This document shows positions 25,601 through 35,765 of a stretch of DNA of 64,000 nt, one piece after another (position 1 is the stretch's first letter; the number at the start of each line of letters is the position of its first letter). This DNA comes from Smittia aterrima (taxonomy: Eukaryota; Arthropoda; Insecta; Diptera; Chironomidae), in the NCBI GenBank assembly GCA_033063855.1, contig CP093831.1, forward strand, positions 17,918,001-17,982,000, in the 5' to 3' direction. The notes under the pieces were generated by a model. The model was not told where the DNA came from. It saw nothing but the letters and a program-made list of their open reading frames with translations, and made no database searches. Both the position numbers and the translations under genes were made by a program.

Positions 25601-26227
25601 TCGCAAACGACGATTTCATTGACGACTGCTGGCAGTTCAGGAACCTCCTCTGGTTCGAGAGAAAGAGAATCAACTCCTAGAGATCATTCTGAGCGAGCAT
25701 CGTCCCATCATTCGCCACAATCTGCTCATCAGCAAGTGGCCAATCTCTCTTCGTCCTCAAGAGAACGAGAAGTGGGCGAAAATTTAAAGAAACAATCTTC
25801 GGAAAGTCAACAGCAACAACATGATCCAAATATGGACATTGAAGACCTAATTGCACAATCGAAAGTCTCAAAAGGTGGAGAGCTTCAATCCGAAGATCAA
25901 CATTTGGACTTGAGTCAACGTAAATCCGATGAAAGCAGCCAAGATCTATCAGAACAACAACAAGACGAGAACACTGGAGACGAAGGCGAGCGTGGAAGAA
26001 GTGGAGGTCGTCGTACGAGAGGCAAACGTCCGAGAAGCGGTGATGACATGGATGCTGCAGTTCCAGAACGAAAACGTGAGTTGAGATCAAGCGCAGGTCG
26101 TCTTGCAGCTGCTGCAGCAGCTCGCATGGCTGCCGAAGCTAAAGCAGCTCAGCAAGCAGCGGCTCAAGAAAGTTCTCTTAACTTATCGAACAGCTCCGAA
26201 GGAAAGGACGGTGGAACTTCCGAATGA
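7621..26227 (+). CDS. kis: Kismet / CHD7-class chromodomain helicase DNA-binding protein
   Basis: ATP-dependent chromatin remodeller of CHD subfamily III (fly Kismet, vertebrate CHD6-9), acting in the nucleus in transcription and development. Coding exons: 7621-7664, 7783-8061, 8124-10257, 10318-14885, 16124-16211, 16404-16557, 16615-16813, 16876-16965, 18215-18418, 18967-19052, 19114-19271, 19635-19880, 20274-20449, 20510-22486, 22546-26227. All borders are GT-AG and all phases close, giving 4,694 aa. Keeping 10258-10317 adds 20 aa. Domains: Gln-rich residues ~110-900; chromodomains ~1510-1628; SNF2 core ~1660-2100 with DEMGLGKT and DEAH; the conserved stretch beginning GWGRWSEIL after the helicase; SANT-like WWNPKCCDKSLLVGTYKHG (~2536) and WWEPGKHDRELVRAVLKYG (~2900); a long acidic Lys/Glu segment; BRK ~3824-3875; Ser-rich tail. 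The start is fixed by the in-frame TAA just before it. Fly Kismet is longer (above 5,000 aa), so a further N-terminal isoform from upstream exons is possible. Confidence 0.93.
8124..10257 (+). other. kis: Gln/Ser/Pro-rich low-complexity N-terminal region of kismet
   Basis: This part of the long exon encodes CAA/CAG-dominated glutamine clusters mixed with Ser, Pro, His and Met, for example short QQQQQ and HQQQQQ runs near 8540 and many QQ pairs up to about 9730. CAA and CAG are interleaved and there is no long pure triplet tract. Such regions are typical of the disordered N-termini of Kismet/CHD7-9 proteins. They usually serve as transcriptional interaction surfaces. Confidence 0.7.
10258..10317 (+). 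other. kis: Candidate 60-nt in-frame intron (optional) in kismet
   Basis: The segment begins GTGAGT (perfect donor) and ends TTCGCAG (good acceptor). It is exactly 60 nt, the same size as the proven-by-phase short introns 20450-20509 (60), 22487-22545 (59) and 8062-8123 (62). It contains no in-frame stop, so it reads through as 20 extra residues (VSIFRKTPLNSVAYCSRYSQ) unlike the Asn/Ser/Gln/acidic flanks. Removing it joins AAT to GTT in frame. I infer it is a constitutive or regulated intron. Confidence 0.75.
12391..12742 (+). other. kis: Tandem chromodomains of kismet
   Basis: Two chromodomains are encoded back to back. The first contains EYLVKYRNFSYLHCEWRTED. The second, starting FVEVDRILDCSEH, contains HYLVKWKSLPYEDSTWELEED with the aromatic and acidic positions of the histone-tail binding fold. 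Paired chromodomains directly before an SNF2 ATPase define CHD proteins. Confidence 0.9.
12844..14160 (+). other. kis: SNF2-family ATPase/helicase core of kismet
   Basis: Starts LRPYQLEGLNWLKYSWFKGN. Motif I is ILADEMGLGKT, motif II is DEAH (VIDEAHRLKN), motif III is LLSGTPLQN, and motifs V/VI are GGLGINLTAADTV and QARCHRIGQ. All catalytic motifs are intact, so an active remodeller is expected. Confidence 0.95.
14965..16038 (+). CDS. Nested intronless coiled-coil protein, CCDC113/CFAP263-like (DUF4201-type)
   Basis: This 357-aa ORF lies wholly inside the kismet intron 14886-16123 on the same strand. The open frame extends slightly further upstream, but the first ATG is at 14965 with a good context (tctcaaaATGG). 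The protein is almost entirely coiled coil, rich in Lys, Glu, Leu and Asn. It starts with LNIMELYDTVKEMKLQLERT and has IDFELAMIRKAKFQKIFEEN around residue 207 and a C-terminal RDALRNQLNVAKRKTRNLEI block. These match the layout I remember for CCDC113/CCDC96 axoneme proteins, where a conserved DFE.LKIEN motif sits mid-protein and a positively charged helix lies near the C-terminus. If correct it works in ciliary or sperm-tail axonemes and would be testis-biased. An AATAAA overlaps its last codons. A generic coiled-coil protein is the alternative. Confidence 0.62.
   Translation: MEKTEIVSSCVDQNALNELNIMELYDTVKEMKLQLERTRMENIWMENYLRISSPASLQDSIKPSKQERVSISEKGKLCLSIPFSVKLVDPTMKFELCQQELIRLENEMNKTEIRFIEDMKTLKAEKQDTEISIKELTNIVGQLKNLSDDSTSNKIYGENFIKFLENLSKKCEIVAETIRMKTETIKNESRKQKRLLIKCEEMSFLSPIDFELAMIRKAKFQKIFEENQVRFNNHQVKTRSDILKTNVEQEELHKATLYLKELKNKTETCKNSIKKMNLEKTKTETDIGKLAKSVEDLREMSKIYSAPSIFDYIRKTQERDALRNQLNVAKRKTRNLEIRLSNLKQKYRTQLFDNKNS
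16024..16029 (+). terminator. AATAAA overlapping the end of the nested gene
   Basis: A canonical AATAAA lies 7-12 nt before the end of the nested ORF's stop codon (16036-16038). Only 85 nt remain before the kismet acceptor at 16123. Cleavage 10-30 nt downstream would still fall within the intron and give an extremely short 3' UTR. Confidence 0.4.
17248..17488 (+). other. Possible unspliced or cassette segment in a kismet intron
   Basis: Within the kismet intron 16966-18214, an AG at 17246-17247 opens a frame compatible with the upstream phase-2 donor. It encodes a Ser-rich stretch beginning SHKTLKQVKSSMESS and stays open until TGA at 17488. The DNA contains repeated AGTCAAGT units near 17283-17321. 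The pyrimidine tract is poor, and skipping it gives the conserved junction IPI-SDLPIRPPP. If used at all it would truncate the protein. Most likely it is just intron. Confidence 0.15.
21282..21380 (+). repeat. kis: 60-nt-period coding repeat (DKPASPKA) in kismet
   Basis: Two units spaced 60 nt apart (from 21282 and from 21342) encode METDDKPASPKA and MEVDLDKPASPKA. The DNA copies have diverged at third positions, so the duplication is not recent. They sit in a long acidic Lys/Glu/Pro/Ser region (about 20990-21730) that also holds the sumoylation-like motif TIKEEP. Confidence 0.6.
23614..23766 (+). other. kis: BRK domain of kismet
   Basis: Encodes a BRK domain of about 50 residues, with VSVIHKSTGKRLTGRNAPQL followed by KRLSQWLKENPMYEIDPKW. 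BRK domains occur only in CHD6-9/Kismet and Brahma-type remodellers. This supports assigning the whole exon chain to Kismet. Confidence 0.85.
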
Positions 26228-27640
26228 CCAAAGCAAAACAGATGACGATTCCATTAATTGAAGGAAAACAATTTCATAAGATTCTCAAGATGTTTGAAAC
26301 TTCTTTTCAAGAAGTTCACCGACAGATTAGATCTTTGATTTGCTCTTAGGGCTGAGACGCGATTGAAGACCAAACCTGGATGTGAACAGCTTGAAAGTGA
26401 TTGTAAATATATGTAGACAACTTTATGTCATTGGATATTAAATTAGTTTTATTCGAAACTAGCGAGTAAAGATTAAACTCACAATTTCTGGAATTAGGAA
26501 TATAACCGAGACAAGCTGTTCCCGTTATGAAGCTGCTTGTAAATTAGCTTCATTGAAGGACGCACGTCTGAGCCACACACACTAACGTAGATTTAATCAA
26601 TTTTTTTTAAAACAAAAAATACTTAGATTTCTAAGATTTTGACTAAGAAACAATTAATTTTAGGCAAGTTCCATTCATTATTTGTCTTAGGATGGTGATG
26701 ACGAAGGAAAATAATTTTACGAATGGAATGATAACAGATTTTGTACAAAGACGAGGAAGAAGATGAAAATGTTGTCAGGACGATATTAAATTATATCAAC
26801 AAGAAGAAATCAATGTTAAGTGTTATCGAAGTCGCCTCAAGACTTTCGATAAAACGAACTCACGATCACCCCAAAAGCACATTCAAACTAAATCTTATCA
26901 AAATGAAACAAAAACGAATTATTGTGTCGCACGATAGAGACTGATAACAAGAACTTTCTAGAGGTTTGGACTCGGTTTTAGCGGAATTCGTGGGGGAATG
27001 AAGATTTTTTTATGATGGACAAAAGTTTACTTTCCATTCGAAAGGAAATTAAGTTTTAGGCCCAATACTGTTAGGGATGGCACGGTAGGAGAGTTGGCAA
27101 GAGGAAAGATGAAGGAATTAGGAAATTTAAAGATGAAAATACAATTATTTCAAATAAATACGCTTGAACGCTGACGACGACAATCGCGTCAGTCGTGAAA
27201 ACCATTCACAGATTCTGGTTGGTGAAAATTGATGTAGGGTGAACATCTTAACTTAAATTTGTGTCGTCGATTTTAAAGTAATTTATTTTTGGGAGCTGTG
27301 ATAAGAAAACAAAACAAAAAAAGTTCTTTCTTTGTTTAAATATAATTATAAACTGATAATTAGTACGATGAGATCGAAAGATATTTGTGGTGGATATCTG
27401 AGATCGTGGCACTGCTGTTGATGCTGAGAAAGTGCTGACCATCAAAGCACTTTCGACTTGATTATTTCTTTGTAACTGGGATTGATATAAAAGGAAAATC
27501 ATTTTTTGAATAAATTAGAAAATTTGTATTTGGTAAAAAGGAAGAAAATGTAAAAATCGCTCTTAACTTGTAAAATCTTAATTAAACTAAATTATGCATT
27601 TCATAAAACAAAACTGGAATGAATAAAGAATTTCAGAAAT
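26228..27640 (+). other. kis: Kismet 3' UTR
   Basis: No coding frame is supported after the TGA at 26225-26227. AATAAA signals lie at 27153-27158, 27509-27514 and 27622-27627, so alternative 3' ends about 0.95, 1.3 and 1.4 kb after the stop are possible. The opposite-strand RUNDC1 gene ends immediately beyond. Confidence 0.5.
27622..27627 (+). terminator. kis: Distal AATAAA of kismet
   Basis: The last plus-strand AATAAA before the convergent gene's own signal. It lies about 44 nt from that opposite-strand signal, so the two transcripts end almost tail to tail. Confidence 0.45.
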
Positions 27641-27670
27641 TAATCAAAAGCGTTTCACTTCATAACGATT

Positions 27671-27676
27671 TTTATT
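27671..27676 (-). terminator. AATAAA of the RUNDC1-like gene
   Basis: TTTATT on the plus strand reads AATAAA on the minus strand, about 310 nt after the RUNDC1-like stop codon. It is the most plausible cleavage signal for that gene. Confidence 0.4.
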
Positions 27677-27984
27677 TTCAGCTCAACTTCGTCTTTTTAC
27701 AGATTTTCCTTTTTGTACAGATGCTTCGTCCTTGAACCTTCCAAGCGAGCCTAGAAACTTCTGCTCACGTAGAAAGCTCACTTATCTTTCAAGACTAGAA
27801 TGACTATGATAAAAAGGTGAGGGCGGCATCATTAATTTACAAACTCTCATTTTGGTTAACGGTTTATAGACAATTCTGTTGTGATTAAGAAATAAATAAT
27901 TGCATTGTTATGATATTTTCCAGCCACTTCGATCCTCTCTGCAATGATTGCCTTTGCTCGTTCCTTGAGAAATTATGAAAAGCT

Positions 27985-30243
27985 TTATGAGAACACATCC
28001 TTAATGTTTGCGAGGTTGCGAATGGCTAAATCGACTGGTAGATCAAAGAACTCAAACTTCGAGAGTTGGTCGATAGATTTAAGAGTGTCGCGGAAGCCTG
28101 TTTGAGCCACATAGCTCCAGCTTGTGTAGTAGTTTGATACAAGTTCGTGGCATTGGAAAAGTAAGTTGAGCCATTGAACCAACTTGTGAGAGCTGTGAAG
28201 TAATAAAAGTTAAGTGCTGATGATTACAAAGAAGATCGTCTATCAATCTTACTTTAGTCCGGCACAAACAAAGGCTTTGAAATGCGAATTGTAGCTTCTC
28301 TTGTAGGGACTGTGGAGATTTGTGATATTTCGGATTGCAAGAAGAAGCGTCTGAAAGATTATGAGAAACAAATAGATTCCAGTCACGTTCATGCCAATTC
28401 TAAACACAGACCTGCTTATTAGAAGTCAAACCTTCGCCCGCAATTTCCAAGTTGAAGCTCTGTGAAAGCTTCTGAGCTGGGGTTTCAGTGTAGAAGTCGC
28501 CATTCTTAAGATTATAATACTCTAAAATCAGTTCCCATGCGTGCATCTCAGTATAGTCCTCGTCCGGATATTCATTACGTTCTCCATTGTGTTGAAAACT
28601 CGAAAAACATCCGATAAATGGAACAAGATGCCTTGTCTCGTTAACACTTCTCAGTCCATGTTGCATCAGCTTTTGAAGCGTCACCGCAAATCTTTTTCTA
28701 ACTAACGTTATCAACTCTATGTTAAGCGATTTGAGCTCGTCGGATTTGGAAGATGTCAGGCTGTTGATAGGCGGAATTATCGAAGATGACGATGACGACG
28801 ACCGATAACGACTTTGCTTTCTAGCTTGAACTTTCGTCTTAGCTTCAACAAACACATCGTCATCTTCTGTTTCAACATCTTTATCTCGAATCTGCTTCAG
28901 TTGTTCTTCATTAGCCGCTGTTTTGTTTATTTGAATCACCAGCGAGAGAATCTCCTGAATATCAACTTCAAGTTTTGCTCGAATGTCGCCCCAATGATTT
29001 CCTCTCGTCGTTTTCTTCAAAGAGTTTTTCTTAAAGTTCTTTGCGTTTTGACTTGCACAGCTCATTTGAGAAAGTGCAAAGATTTGAAATATTGTTGAAG
29101 CTTTGCTAAACATTTCATAAAGTTTTCCACTGAATGAAATTTGTGTTGGTATGCTCGTTGAAGTGCCCTGCATAGATTCAGAAGTCGATTGACTGGAGAA
29201 AAAATCTATTTAAGAAATTTCCTTTAAATTGAGACTTTCTTACCTTTGATTGATTCTCCGATTAGTCGAAATTGTTGATGACGATGACGAAGTGTCCTTG
29301 AAATTACAATTGCAAGACTTGTTATGAAGATCAATATCAGTGCAATTATGTTTCTTCAATAACTGAAGCTTCAGTAGTTTCTTTTTATCGTTCTTTTCCA
29401 ATTGAAGAAATTTTATGAATCTTTCGAGATCGTTGACTTGCGTTTTCAATTGAGCGACGAGTTGCTCTTTCATTTTCAATGGACTCACAAACTCGCCGAA
29501 AGCGACGTCAACCTGATTTCGAAGCTCATCTGGCGAGAGTTGAGGTAAATCGAGTTCATTGAAGTTCAAGTTCATCTTCTGTTTCAATTCGTCAATGATA
29601 ATCTTTTGCTTTTCTACCATAATGGCTTGTGGTAAAACGGGTTCTCCAGTCTCGTAAGCATATTTCTCCAAATCATCAAGCTGCGTCTTTAATTGTTCAA
29701 TCAACTCATGTTGATGACTCTTCTGACTATCCATTCGTGTCAAAATATTCTTCGCTTCAATCTCATTCGATTGTTGACTCCAGTTTGGAATTCCACGATC
29801 AGCAAAGTCTTCAAGCTTTTTCAGAAGGATATCACGATCTTTTTCAGGCGCTTCACTGATTTGATGCAATCTGAATTGAACTTGAGCGAAATGCGTTGTT
29901 AATGCCATCAAGGAAGACAGAAGTGACTCTTGTTCTTCTTCCAAAGCTTGGATCCGACCAAATTCGCTATAAATTACAGAAAAACATTTCGTTATTGATT
30001 TTTTTAATCGCTCAAGTTTTTATTTCTATTTTATCACCTGTTCTCGAAATCTTTTTCGTCATCGTACTCAATTTCAGAGCCTCCTCCATTACCATCAAAG
30101 TGTGCATCAAAGTCAAACTTCTTTTCGTTCACTTCGTCGTAATCGAAGATCACATTCGACTTCTCTGGCTCGATTTGTTGTTCCATCGGGTGAAAGTTTT
30201 CTTTGGTTTGTCCATTTTCCAAATGATTTTCCGCCGTTTCCAT
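27985..30243 (-). CDS. RUN domain-containing protein 1 (RUNDC1) homologue
   Basis: Five coding exons on the minus strand (30243-30038, 29966-29244, 29192-28412, 28350-28253, 28192-27985) join with closed phases to 671 aa; human RUNDC1 is about 613 aa. The N-terminus is acidic. Exon 2 encodes SEFGRIQALEEEQESLLSSL, then two coiled-coil segments, QLKTQLDDLEKYAYETGEP and QLKTQVNDLERFIKFLQ, which are hallmarks of RUNDC1. A Ser-rich linker follows. The C-terminal ~200 residues form the RUN domain, with VRKRFAVTLQKLMQHGL, AFVCAGLNSHKLVQWLNLLF, YYTSWSYVAQTGFRDTL and LPVDLAIRNLANIKDVF. RUN domains usually bind small GTPases or membrane-traffic partners. Human RUNDC1 has been reported as a p53 inhibitor, but the insect role is unknown to me. 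The gene is convergent with kismet and head-to-tail with the hemolin-like gene. Confidence 0.9.
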
Positions 30244-30678
30244 GATTGATTCAACTAATGAAACAGCTTTGAATTGACTTTAAAATACTTATATCGACAT
30301 TTTTACAAGATTTCGTGAAGAAATTTAATAAAATATTTCTTCTTTATGAAATTTTCCTTCTGTTTCAACTTGAGGGGTTGAAAAACTTCGAGAGAAAAAA
30401 AGTTTTTCTTCGTGTCGTCATCATTTTGTGTTTTAAAGGGCTGGCAACAAAATGAATCATGCGCTGTAAGGTAATCGAATGTTCAGAGAGAGTTTTGATG
30501 CTTATTCATAAAGTTGTTTGAAACGTTAAAAATTTATTTCCGTTTTAAATTATAAATGAAATTAAAACAAACTAGAAATATAAACTTTTGCATTTAGTTT
30601 AAAAGTTTTCCCGGTGATTTTCCCTTAAAGCTTTTCACCCACCGTTGCTAAGCTTGATTGTCTACCGAAGCGTGGGAG
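30244..30678. other. Intergenic spacer upstream of RUNDC1-like gene
   Basis: About 435 nt of AT-rich DNA between the RUNDC1-like start and the hemolin-like polyadenylation signal. It must contain the RUNDC1 promoter. I see no TATA box or clear initiator. Confidence 0.4.
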
Positions 30679-30684
30679 TTTATT
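30679..30684 (-). terminator. AATAAA of the hemolin-like gene
   Basis: A minus-strand AATAAA about 120 nt after the stop codon of the four-Ig gene. Confidence 0.45.
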
Positions 30685-30804
30685 TCATTCGTTGGCACTA
30701 GCGTTGAAACGAGAAACTCTCTCTCGCCCTAGAATAAATTAAATAATGTCGGAAATTTCTCGTGCCAATTTGAAGCGAAGATAATCAAGTTGCAGTGCCC
30801 TTAA

Positions 30805-32123
30805 TTAAGGTTTTACGTAGATGTAGACGTCTCGAGAAAGAAATCCGTGTTTGTTCGTTATATTGCAAGCGTAGTTCCCCATGTCGCTTTTCTGAATGTC
30901 TTTGATTACGATTCCTACTTTGTTTATGACACGTCGTGGGTTGTTATTTAATTTGATTTCCTCTCCATTGAAATACCATTTCGCAATGGGCTCGGGAATT
31001 CCGCTAGCTTCGCATTTGATTTCAACAGTTTCTGAAGCTGTGACATTGAGAGATTGCGGTTCAATTGTAAAGCTCGGTGGTGATTCAACTTTTAATCTGA
31101 ATGTTGATGACTGATTTTCTCCAATTTCACTTGAGATCTCGCATTCATAATTTCCCTCGTCTTCTAGTTGAGCGTTTTTAAGTTTCAATGACTTGCCGTT
31201 GTTTTCAAGAAAAATCCGTTCGTTGTACGAAAGTGGCTTTCCATCTTTGCTCCAAGCAATGTTTGGTATTGGGATTCCGCTGTAAATGCAAAATATTTCA
31301 GCTTTCTTTCCGCGCAAGACGAAAATCTCAGGCGACGAGATGTATTTCAGCTTTGGCGGTGAACCGTTGAGAGAATTAACACTTCTCGGAATCACCTCTA
31401 ACTTAATCCGATTGCCAAATTTATATTCATTGAAAACGGATGAAGCCGCAGAGCACACATAATAAGAGTCTCTCAACACATCGCGTTGGCTTAGAGAGGG
31501 AAACCACAAATTTCCGGCTGGATCAGGAACCACACGAGAACTGTCTAAGCTTTTCAGCTCTCCGTGAGTGGTTTGAACAATCCAAAAGTTGCTTGGCCTC
31601 GGATACCCAGCCGGAGCTTTGCACTCAAGCTTCAAAGCTTCACCTTCCTCTGCTTTAACAGTCTCTACCGTAATATTAACAAAATTATCAAAGAAAGCTC
31701 TTCGTAAAAGAATAGAATTTGATCTGACGGTTCCGTCCACGTTCTCCGCAAAGCAAGTATACTCGCCTTCGTCTTCAATCTTTGGATTGATGAACGTTAA
31801 ACTTCCGGAGTCTGACTTTTGACTGATTTCTCCGACCCGACCAGACACGTCAAAGTTTTTCCCATCCTTGACCCAACGGAATCTGTCGAGGAAACTTCAT
31901 TAATAATTCTATCTTACATGAAGAAGTTTGACTTTAACTTGGGTAATGGATCGCCTTTAGCATCACATGGAATCTCAAAAGGTTTTGAAGAAGTTTTGTG
32001 CCTGTCACCGAGAGCAGAAGTTTTGAAAAGAATCTCCAAGCCAACAGGTTGCTGAATCAAAACAGGAGGAAGACCGGAGATGGCAATGACTAGGGTCGTC
32101 GTAAATAAGAAGAATCTTAACAT
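30805..32123 (-). CDS. Secreted four-immunoglobulin-domain protein, hemolin-like (neuroglian Ig1-4 related)
   Basis: Two exons (32123-31939 and 31882-30805) flank a 56-nt intron and encode 420 aa. A signal peptide (MLRFFLFTTTLVIAISG) precedes four Ig domains. Cysteine pairs are 53/105, 149/205, 260/309 and 352/401, each with the D.G.Y.C motif near the second Cys. Then the protein simply stops at VYIYVKP. There are no fibronectin domains, transmembrane helix or GPI tail. Order, spacing and phrases such as LRGKKAEIFCIYSGIPIPN, WSKDGKPL and PDPAGNLWF resemble neuroglian Ig1-4. The length and secreted form match hemolin, the immune and adhesion protein of moths (about 410 aa). Function is therefore inferred: a haemolymph pattern-recognition or cell-adhesion factor. 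It could instead be an independent neuroglian duplicate. A TATA plus initiator promoter lies just upstream. Confidence 0.8.
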
Positions 32124-32189
32124 GATTCACAACTTTTAACGCCTAATGCAAACTTTTTGATGTGATTCACTTTAAACGCTCTCGACCCG

Positions 32190-32225
32190 ACTGAAAACTT
32201 TTTCGCAATTCCTTTCGTTTTTATA
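32190..32225 (-). promoter_or_regulatory. TATA box plus TCAGT initiator of the hemolin-like gene
   Basis: On the minus strand TATAAAAA (32225-32218) is followed by TCAGT (32194-32190). This puts the TATA box 33 to 26 nt before the initiator A at 32192, the standard arthropod core-promoter spacing. The predicted 5' UTR is about 69 nt with no intron. GATA-type sites lie further upstream at 32312-32317 (TGATAA, plus strand) and 32405-32410 (AGATAA, minus strand). I found no clear NF-kappaB site. Confidence 0.55.
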
Positions 32226-35200
32226 AATTCACTCAAGTTCAACTAACTCATAAAACAAATTGAGGCCTACGCACTTAAGTATCTTTCGTCCCCTCTCACT
32301 CTATCACGCTTTGATAAAGAAAAATTTAAATGTGACGGAAGAACGCGTTTGCTTTTTACGAGTTCATTTCTCGTCTCGAGAGATCAGTCTGTACAATTCT
32401 GAGTTTATCTGTTGATTGCGTCACGAGGTGTTTGCAAACGTGTCGATGAGTTGAGGTTTCCAATCTCGTCCGCTCGCAAAGCAAAAAGAAAACATCAAAG
32501 AGTTCTCTGCTTAGACATACTTGAATGTTATTTTCAATATCGCCTGAGGTTACCAGGCTCCATATAAGGATATGTTTGAGAGAGAACGTCCGGTGTTTGA
32601 GGGAGGGAAAGGCATTGTATACAAAAAAGGGTTAAACCGCATTTCTAGGAAGTTTAAGCAAAAGGGCGGAAGTCCTTTTCGAATATTTTCTAATGAGAGC
32701 GTCGTCGAGTAAAGCTTTTATGGCGTAACCTTTCACGTTCTCAAACATGATTTCGATATTTGCAAATTTAAAATTTCTGTGAGCAAGAAGAAAGTCGTCA
32801 AAAGCTTTACGAAGAAAACTTTCTCCTTTCATCTCCTTTCGTGTGATTAATGATCGTGACCGAAGCCAGAAAAAATATTTTGAGGGAGCTCAAAGGAATC
32901 TTATTAAACCAGGAAACCTTTATAGAGCACAAATTTTAATTGATTTTAGGTTGATGGCTGTGCGAACGAGGTAAAAAGCTCTGACGTAATTAAATCTTAT
33001 CTGGTTTGATGTGAAAGTGATTTTCCATACGTAAAAGGCTGCTTGCCTTCATTTCATAATCGTCGAGTGCTTTAGTTGAGGAAACCTTTTTTAATTAATT
33101 CCATGGCTCGATTATTCGAGAGATGAGGGCAAGCAAGCGAGCATTGAGACCGGAGATACATTCCAAGAGGAAATGTTTCCTGATAAAATTAGTTTTTGTA
33201 TCTTCTCGCTGTTCAAGCTCAAGCTCAACTTATACTCCGATTGTCGGATTTTAAATCCATCCATTGTGTATAATTGATATTCAACTTAATTGATTGTTTT
33301 TGTTCGTCCTCTCCCTTAATTACACATGACATTTGGCATTGTTAATTTGTGGGGATTATGCGATAGCTCAACGGAAAAAGGATAAGGGGATCGACCGAGA
33401 GAGTCTTCATGGGAAAATTGATACATGATGTTCTTCTGGTTTATCGGAGGGGCGGTGGTAGGGGTTGCTTGGCTGTAAGCAGATAATGGAAATTATTCTC
33501 TATAATAGTCTGAGCCGAATGCTGGAATCTGAAGTGAAATTGGAATGTTTTTAATGGGGAAATTGGCCTTTAAAGATTATTTAAAGCTGATTTCACTGGA
33601 CGTGAAATTCTATTTAACGACTCTGTCTCTGTTATGCGACACTGTTTCGATGTCTCTATTTTTGAGTCAGCCAGTGGTAATCGAAATTCGATAGATCCTA
33701 ATACGAAAAAAAATCTATAACAACATTTTTGATATCAAAGTGCTAATGACACTTCAAGCGTACGTTTGATAAAATTTCCCAATTATGATTAAGGGTAGAG
33801 ACTGTGGATGGTTCGGTAGCTTGAGATGAGACAGGACCATTTAGATCGCCCAACAGAGACAAAGAAAAAACGAGAATTTAATGAATATTCCAGACAACGG
33901 TTTTGTGAAATATTTTCTCTGGTCGTTCGGTGATGTACGTGAGTTCCATCTCAACCGTCGAGAGCATTGAGTGGATCAAACAGATTCTGATCAACGGATA
34001 TTGGAATCTTCTTTAACCCATGAGCCACAAGAAAAGAAAATCTTAATCTCCGACGCAACTCACGTACAAGGCCTGTTGGGACTCTGCGGAATCACGACGA
34101 TGAAGATTAAAAAAATTCGTAGGGTGAAATTTCCATCGTTATTTAAAATGGATCAGAACGGGATAGAGCGAGAGAAAAGCTCACAGCGATTTCAATTTAT
34201 TTTGATGGAAAAAATGTTACAATCTGTTAAAGTTTATTCGTTTTGGTGGCTGCAGTTCGATGAACATCAACTAGCATCGAGTCGCTGAGAGTTCCCAGTC
34301 TCAGATAACTTATTCATGCAAATCCAATTAAGTTTTTTTCCACATTTGAAACGAAATCGAGTTATTAGATCTATGAATGAATGCACATATGTATCTAGGA
34401 TATTCAAGCCATGGTGGCGTTTTGATGCCGCCTGAATGGCTTTTATTGGTTGTCAACTCACAAACTGACGATTATATTTTTATCACATCCTTTCTTCCGC
34501 TCATTTATTCCCTCTCTGATGACGAGAATAATTAAAAAACTCCTTCAATGCAACTCCCTGAAGCACTTGGTAAACTCTGTCACGAGAAATGAATTTGATT
34601 TGGAAAGTTTTTCTTTCGAGAGAGCGACAACGACGATTCAATTAAATCATAGAGTGGCTTTTTAATTCAATTTTAAAATTCCAATCAAACACTTTTTTGT
34701 CGCCGTGTTTTCAGTTGCACACCTGCTTCGAACTTAAAGGATTGACTTTAATTAATTCGATTGCTATTAAGCGGCGCCATTAATCTTTCGATTACAATAA
34801 TAGTAAATTAATTTACAAAAAAAGGAGTCAGATAGGAGGAGGCGGTTGGGAAAAAGTTGGTCGTCTGGTTGATGCTGAAAGCCACTCGGGCCTCGGTCGT
34901 TGTGAAAGCAACATTGAAATTCAAGTAAACACTTCAACATGGAAACGATAATTTTCCTGCTTTTTTGCGCTTGCTTCTCTCCAGAGGCACTCGAGAAACA
35001 TAAACTTTTCCATTCGCTTTAAGCAGCACGAACTCGAGCTCGAAAGTTTAAAAATTTAATCATGTTGAATTGTCAAAAAAGTTTTCCTTGAGCTGCTTTG
35101 TTGAATGAAGAGGAAACATAATCAGTTCCATAAATTCCTTCTTGTCTCCTCTTTTCCTCTTCTTGTTTGGTCTTCTCGCCAGTTTGCTGTTATTGTATCG

Positions 35201-35765
35201 ACTTAGAATCGCCATTTAATTCCTTCTTTCTTTTTTTTTTGCTGCTACTGTTCGACGAGAGATAAAATTATTTTTTTCATATCTGACTTTACGGATCCAT
35301 ATAAAAGAGGAGAATGAAGAAGAAGACAAGAAAAAATATACAAACATCGACATTTTTTAATGCTCTTTCTTAGTGGAATGTTATCGGAAGAGGTTGAAAT
35401 TCGGAAGTGAGCCAGACATTACGAAGCAAGATCAATAGATTTAAGTTGCCATCGCTGTGACATAATTTTCGTACAGATTTCTCTGAATCTTGTTTTCGTG
35501 TCCGAGTTTCAAGTTTTTCTTGAATCAAAATATTTTTATTGAATCGTACGATTACGAGTTTTATCAGAGAAACTCAAATATAGACAGTAGAAGAAAGTTC
35601 GTCCTCCCTCTTTGCTTGTATTGGCTGTGATTCAAGAAGCAGATTGCTTTAAGCGAGAAAAGAATTTCCCTCTCATCCTCGACATTTTTAACATTAAAAA
35701 TATTTCTTCCTCTGTCGACTCGACAACAATAGACACACACATCACAAATAAATCAGACAGAGAGT
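32226..35765. other. No supported gene; upstream of hemolin-like gene
   Basis: AT-rich DNA with short shadow ORFs on both strands and no recognisable domain, repeat family or RNA gene. The proximal few hundred bases are probably the hemolin-like promoter region. Confidence 0.45.
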
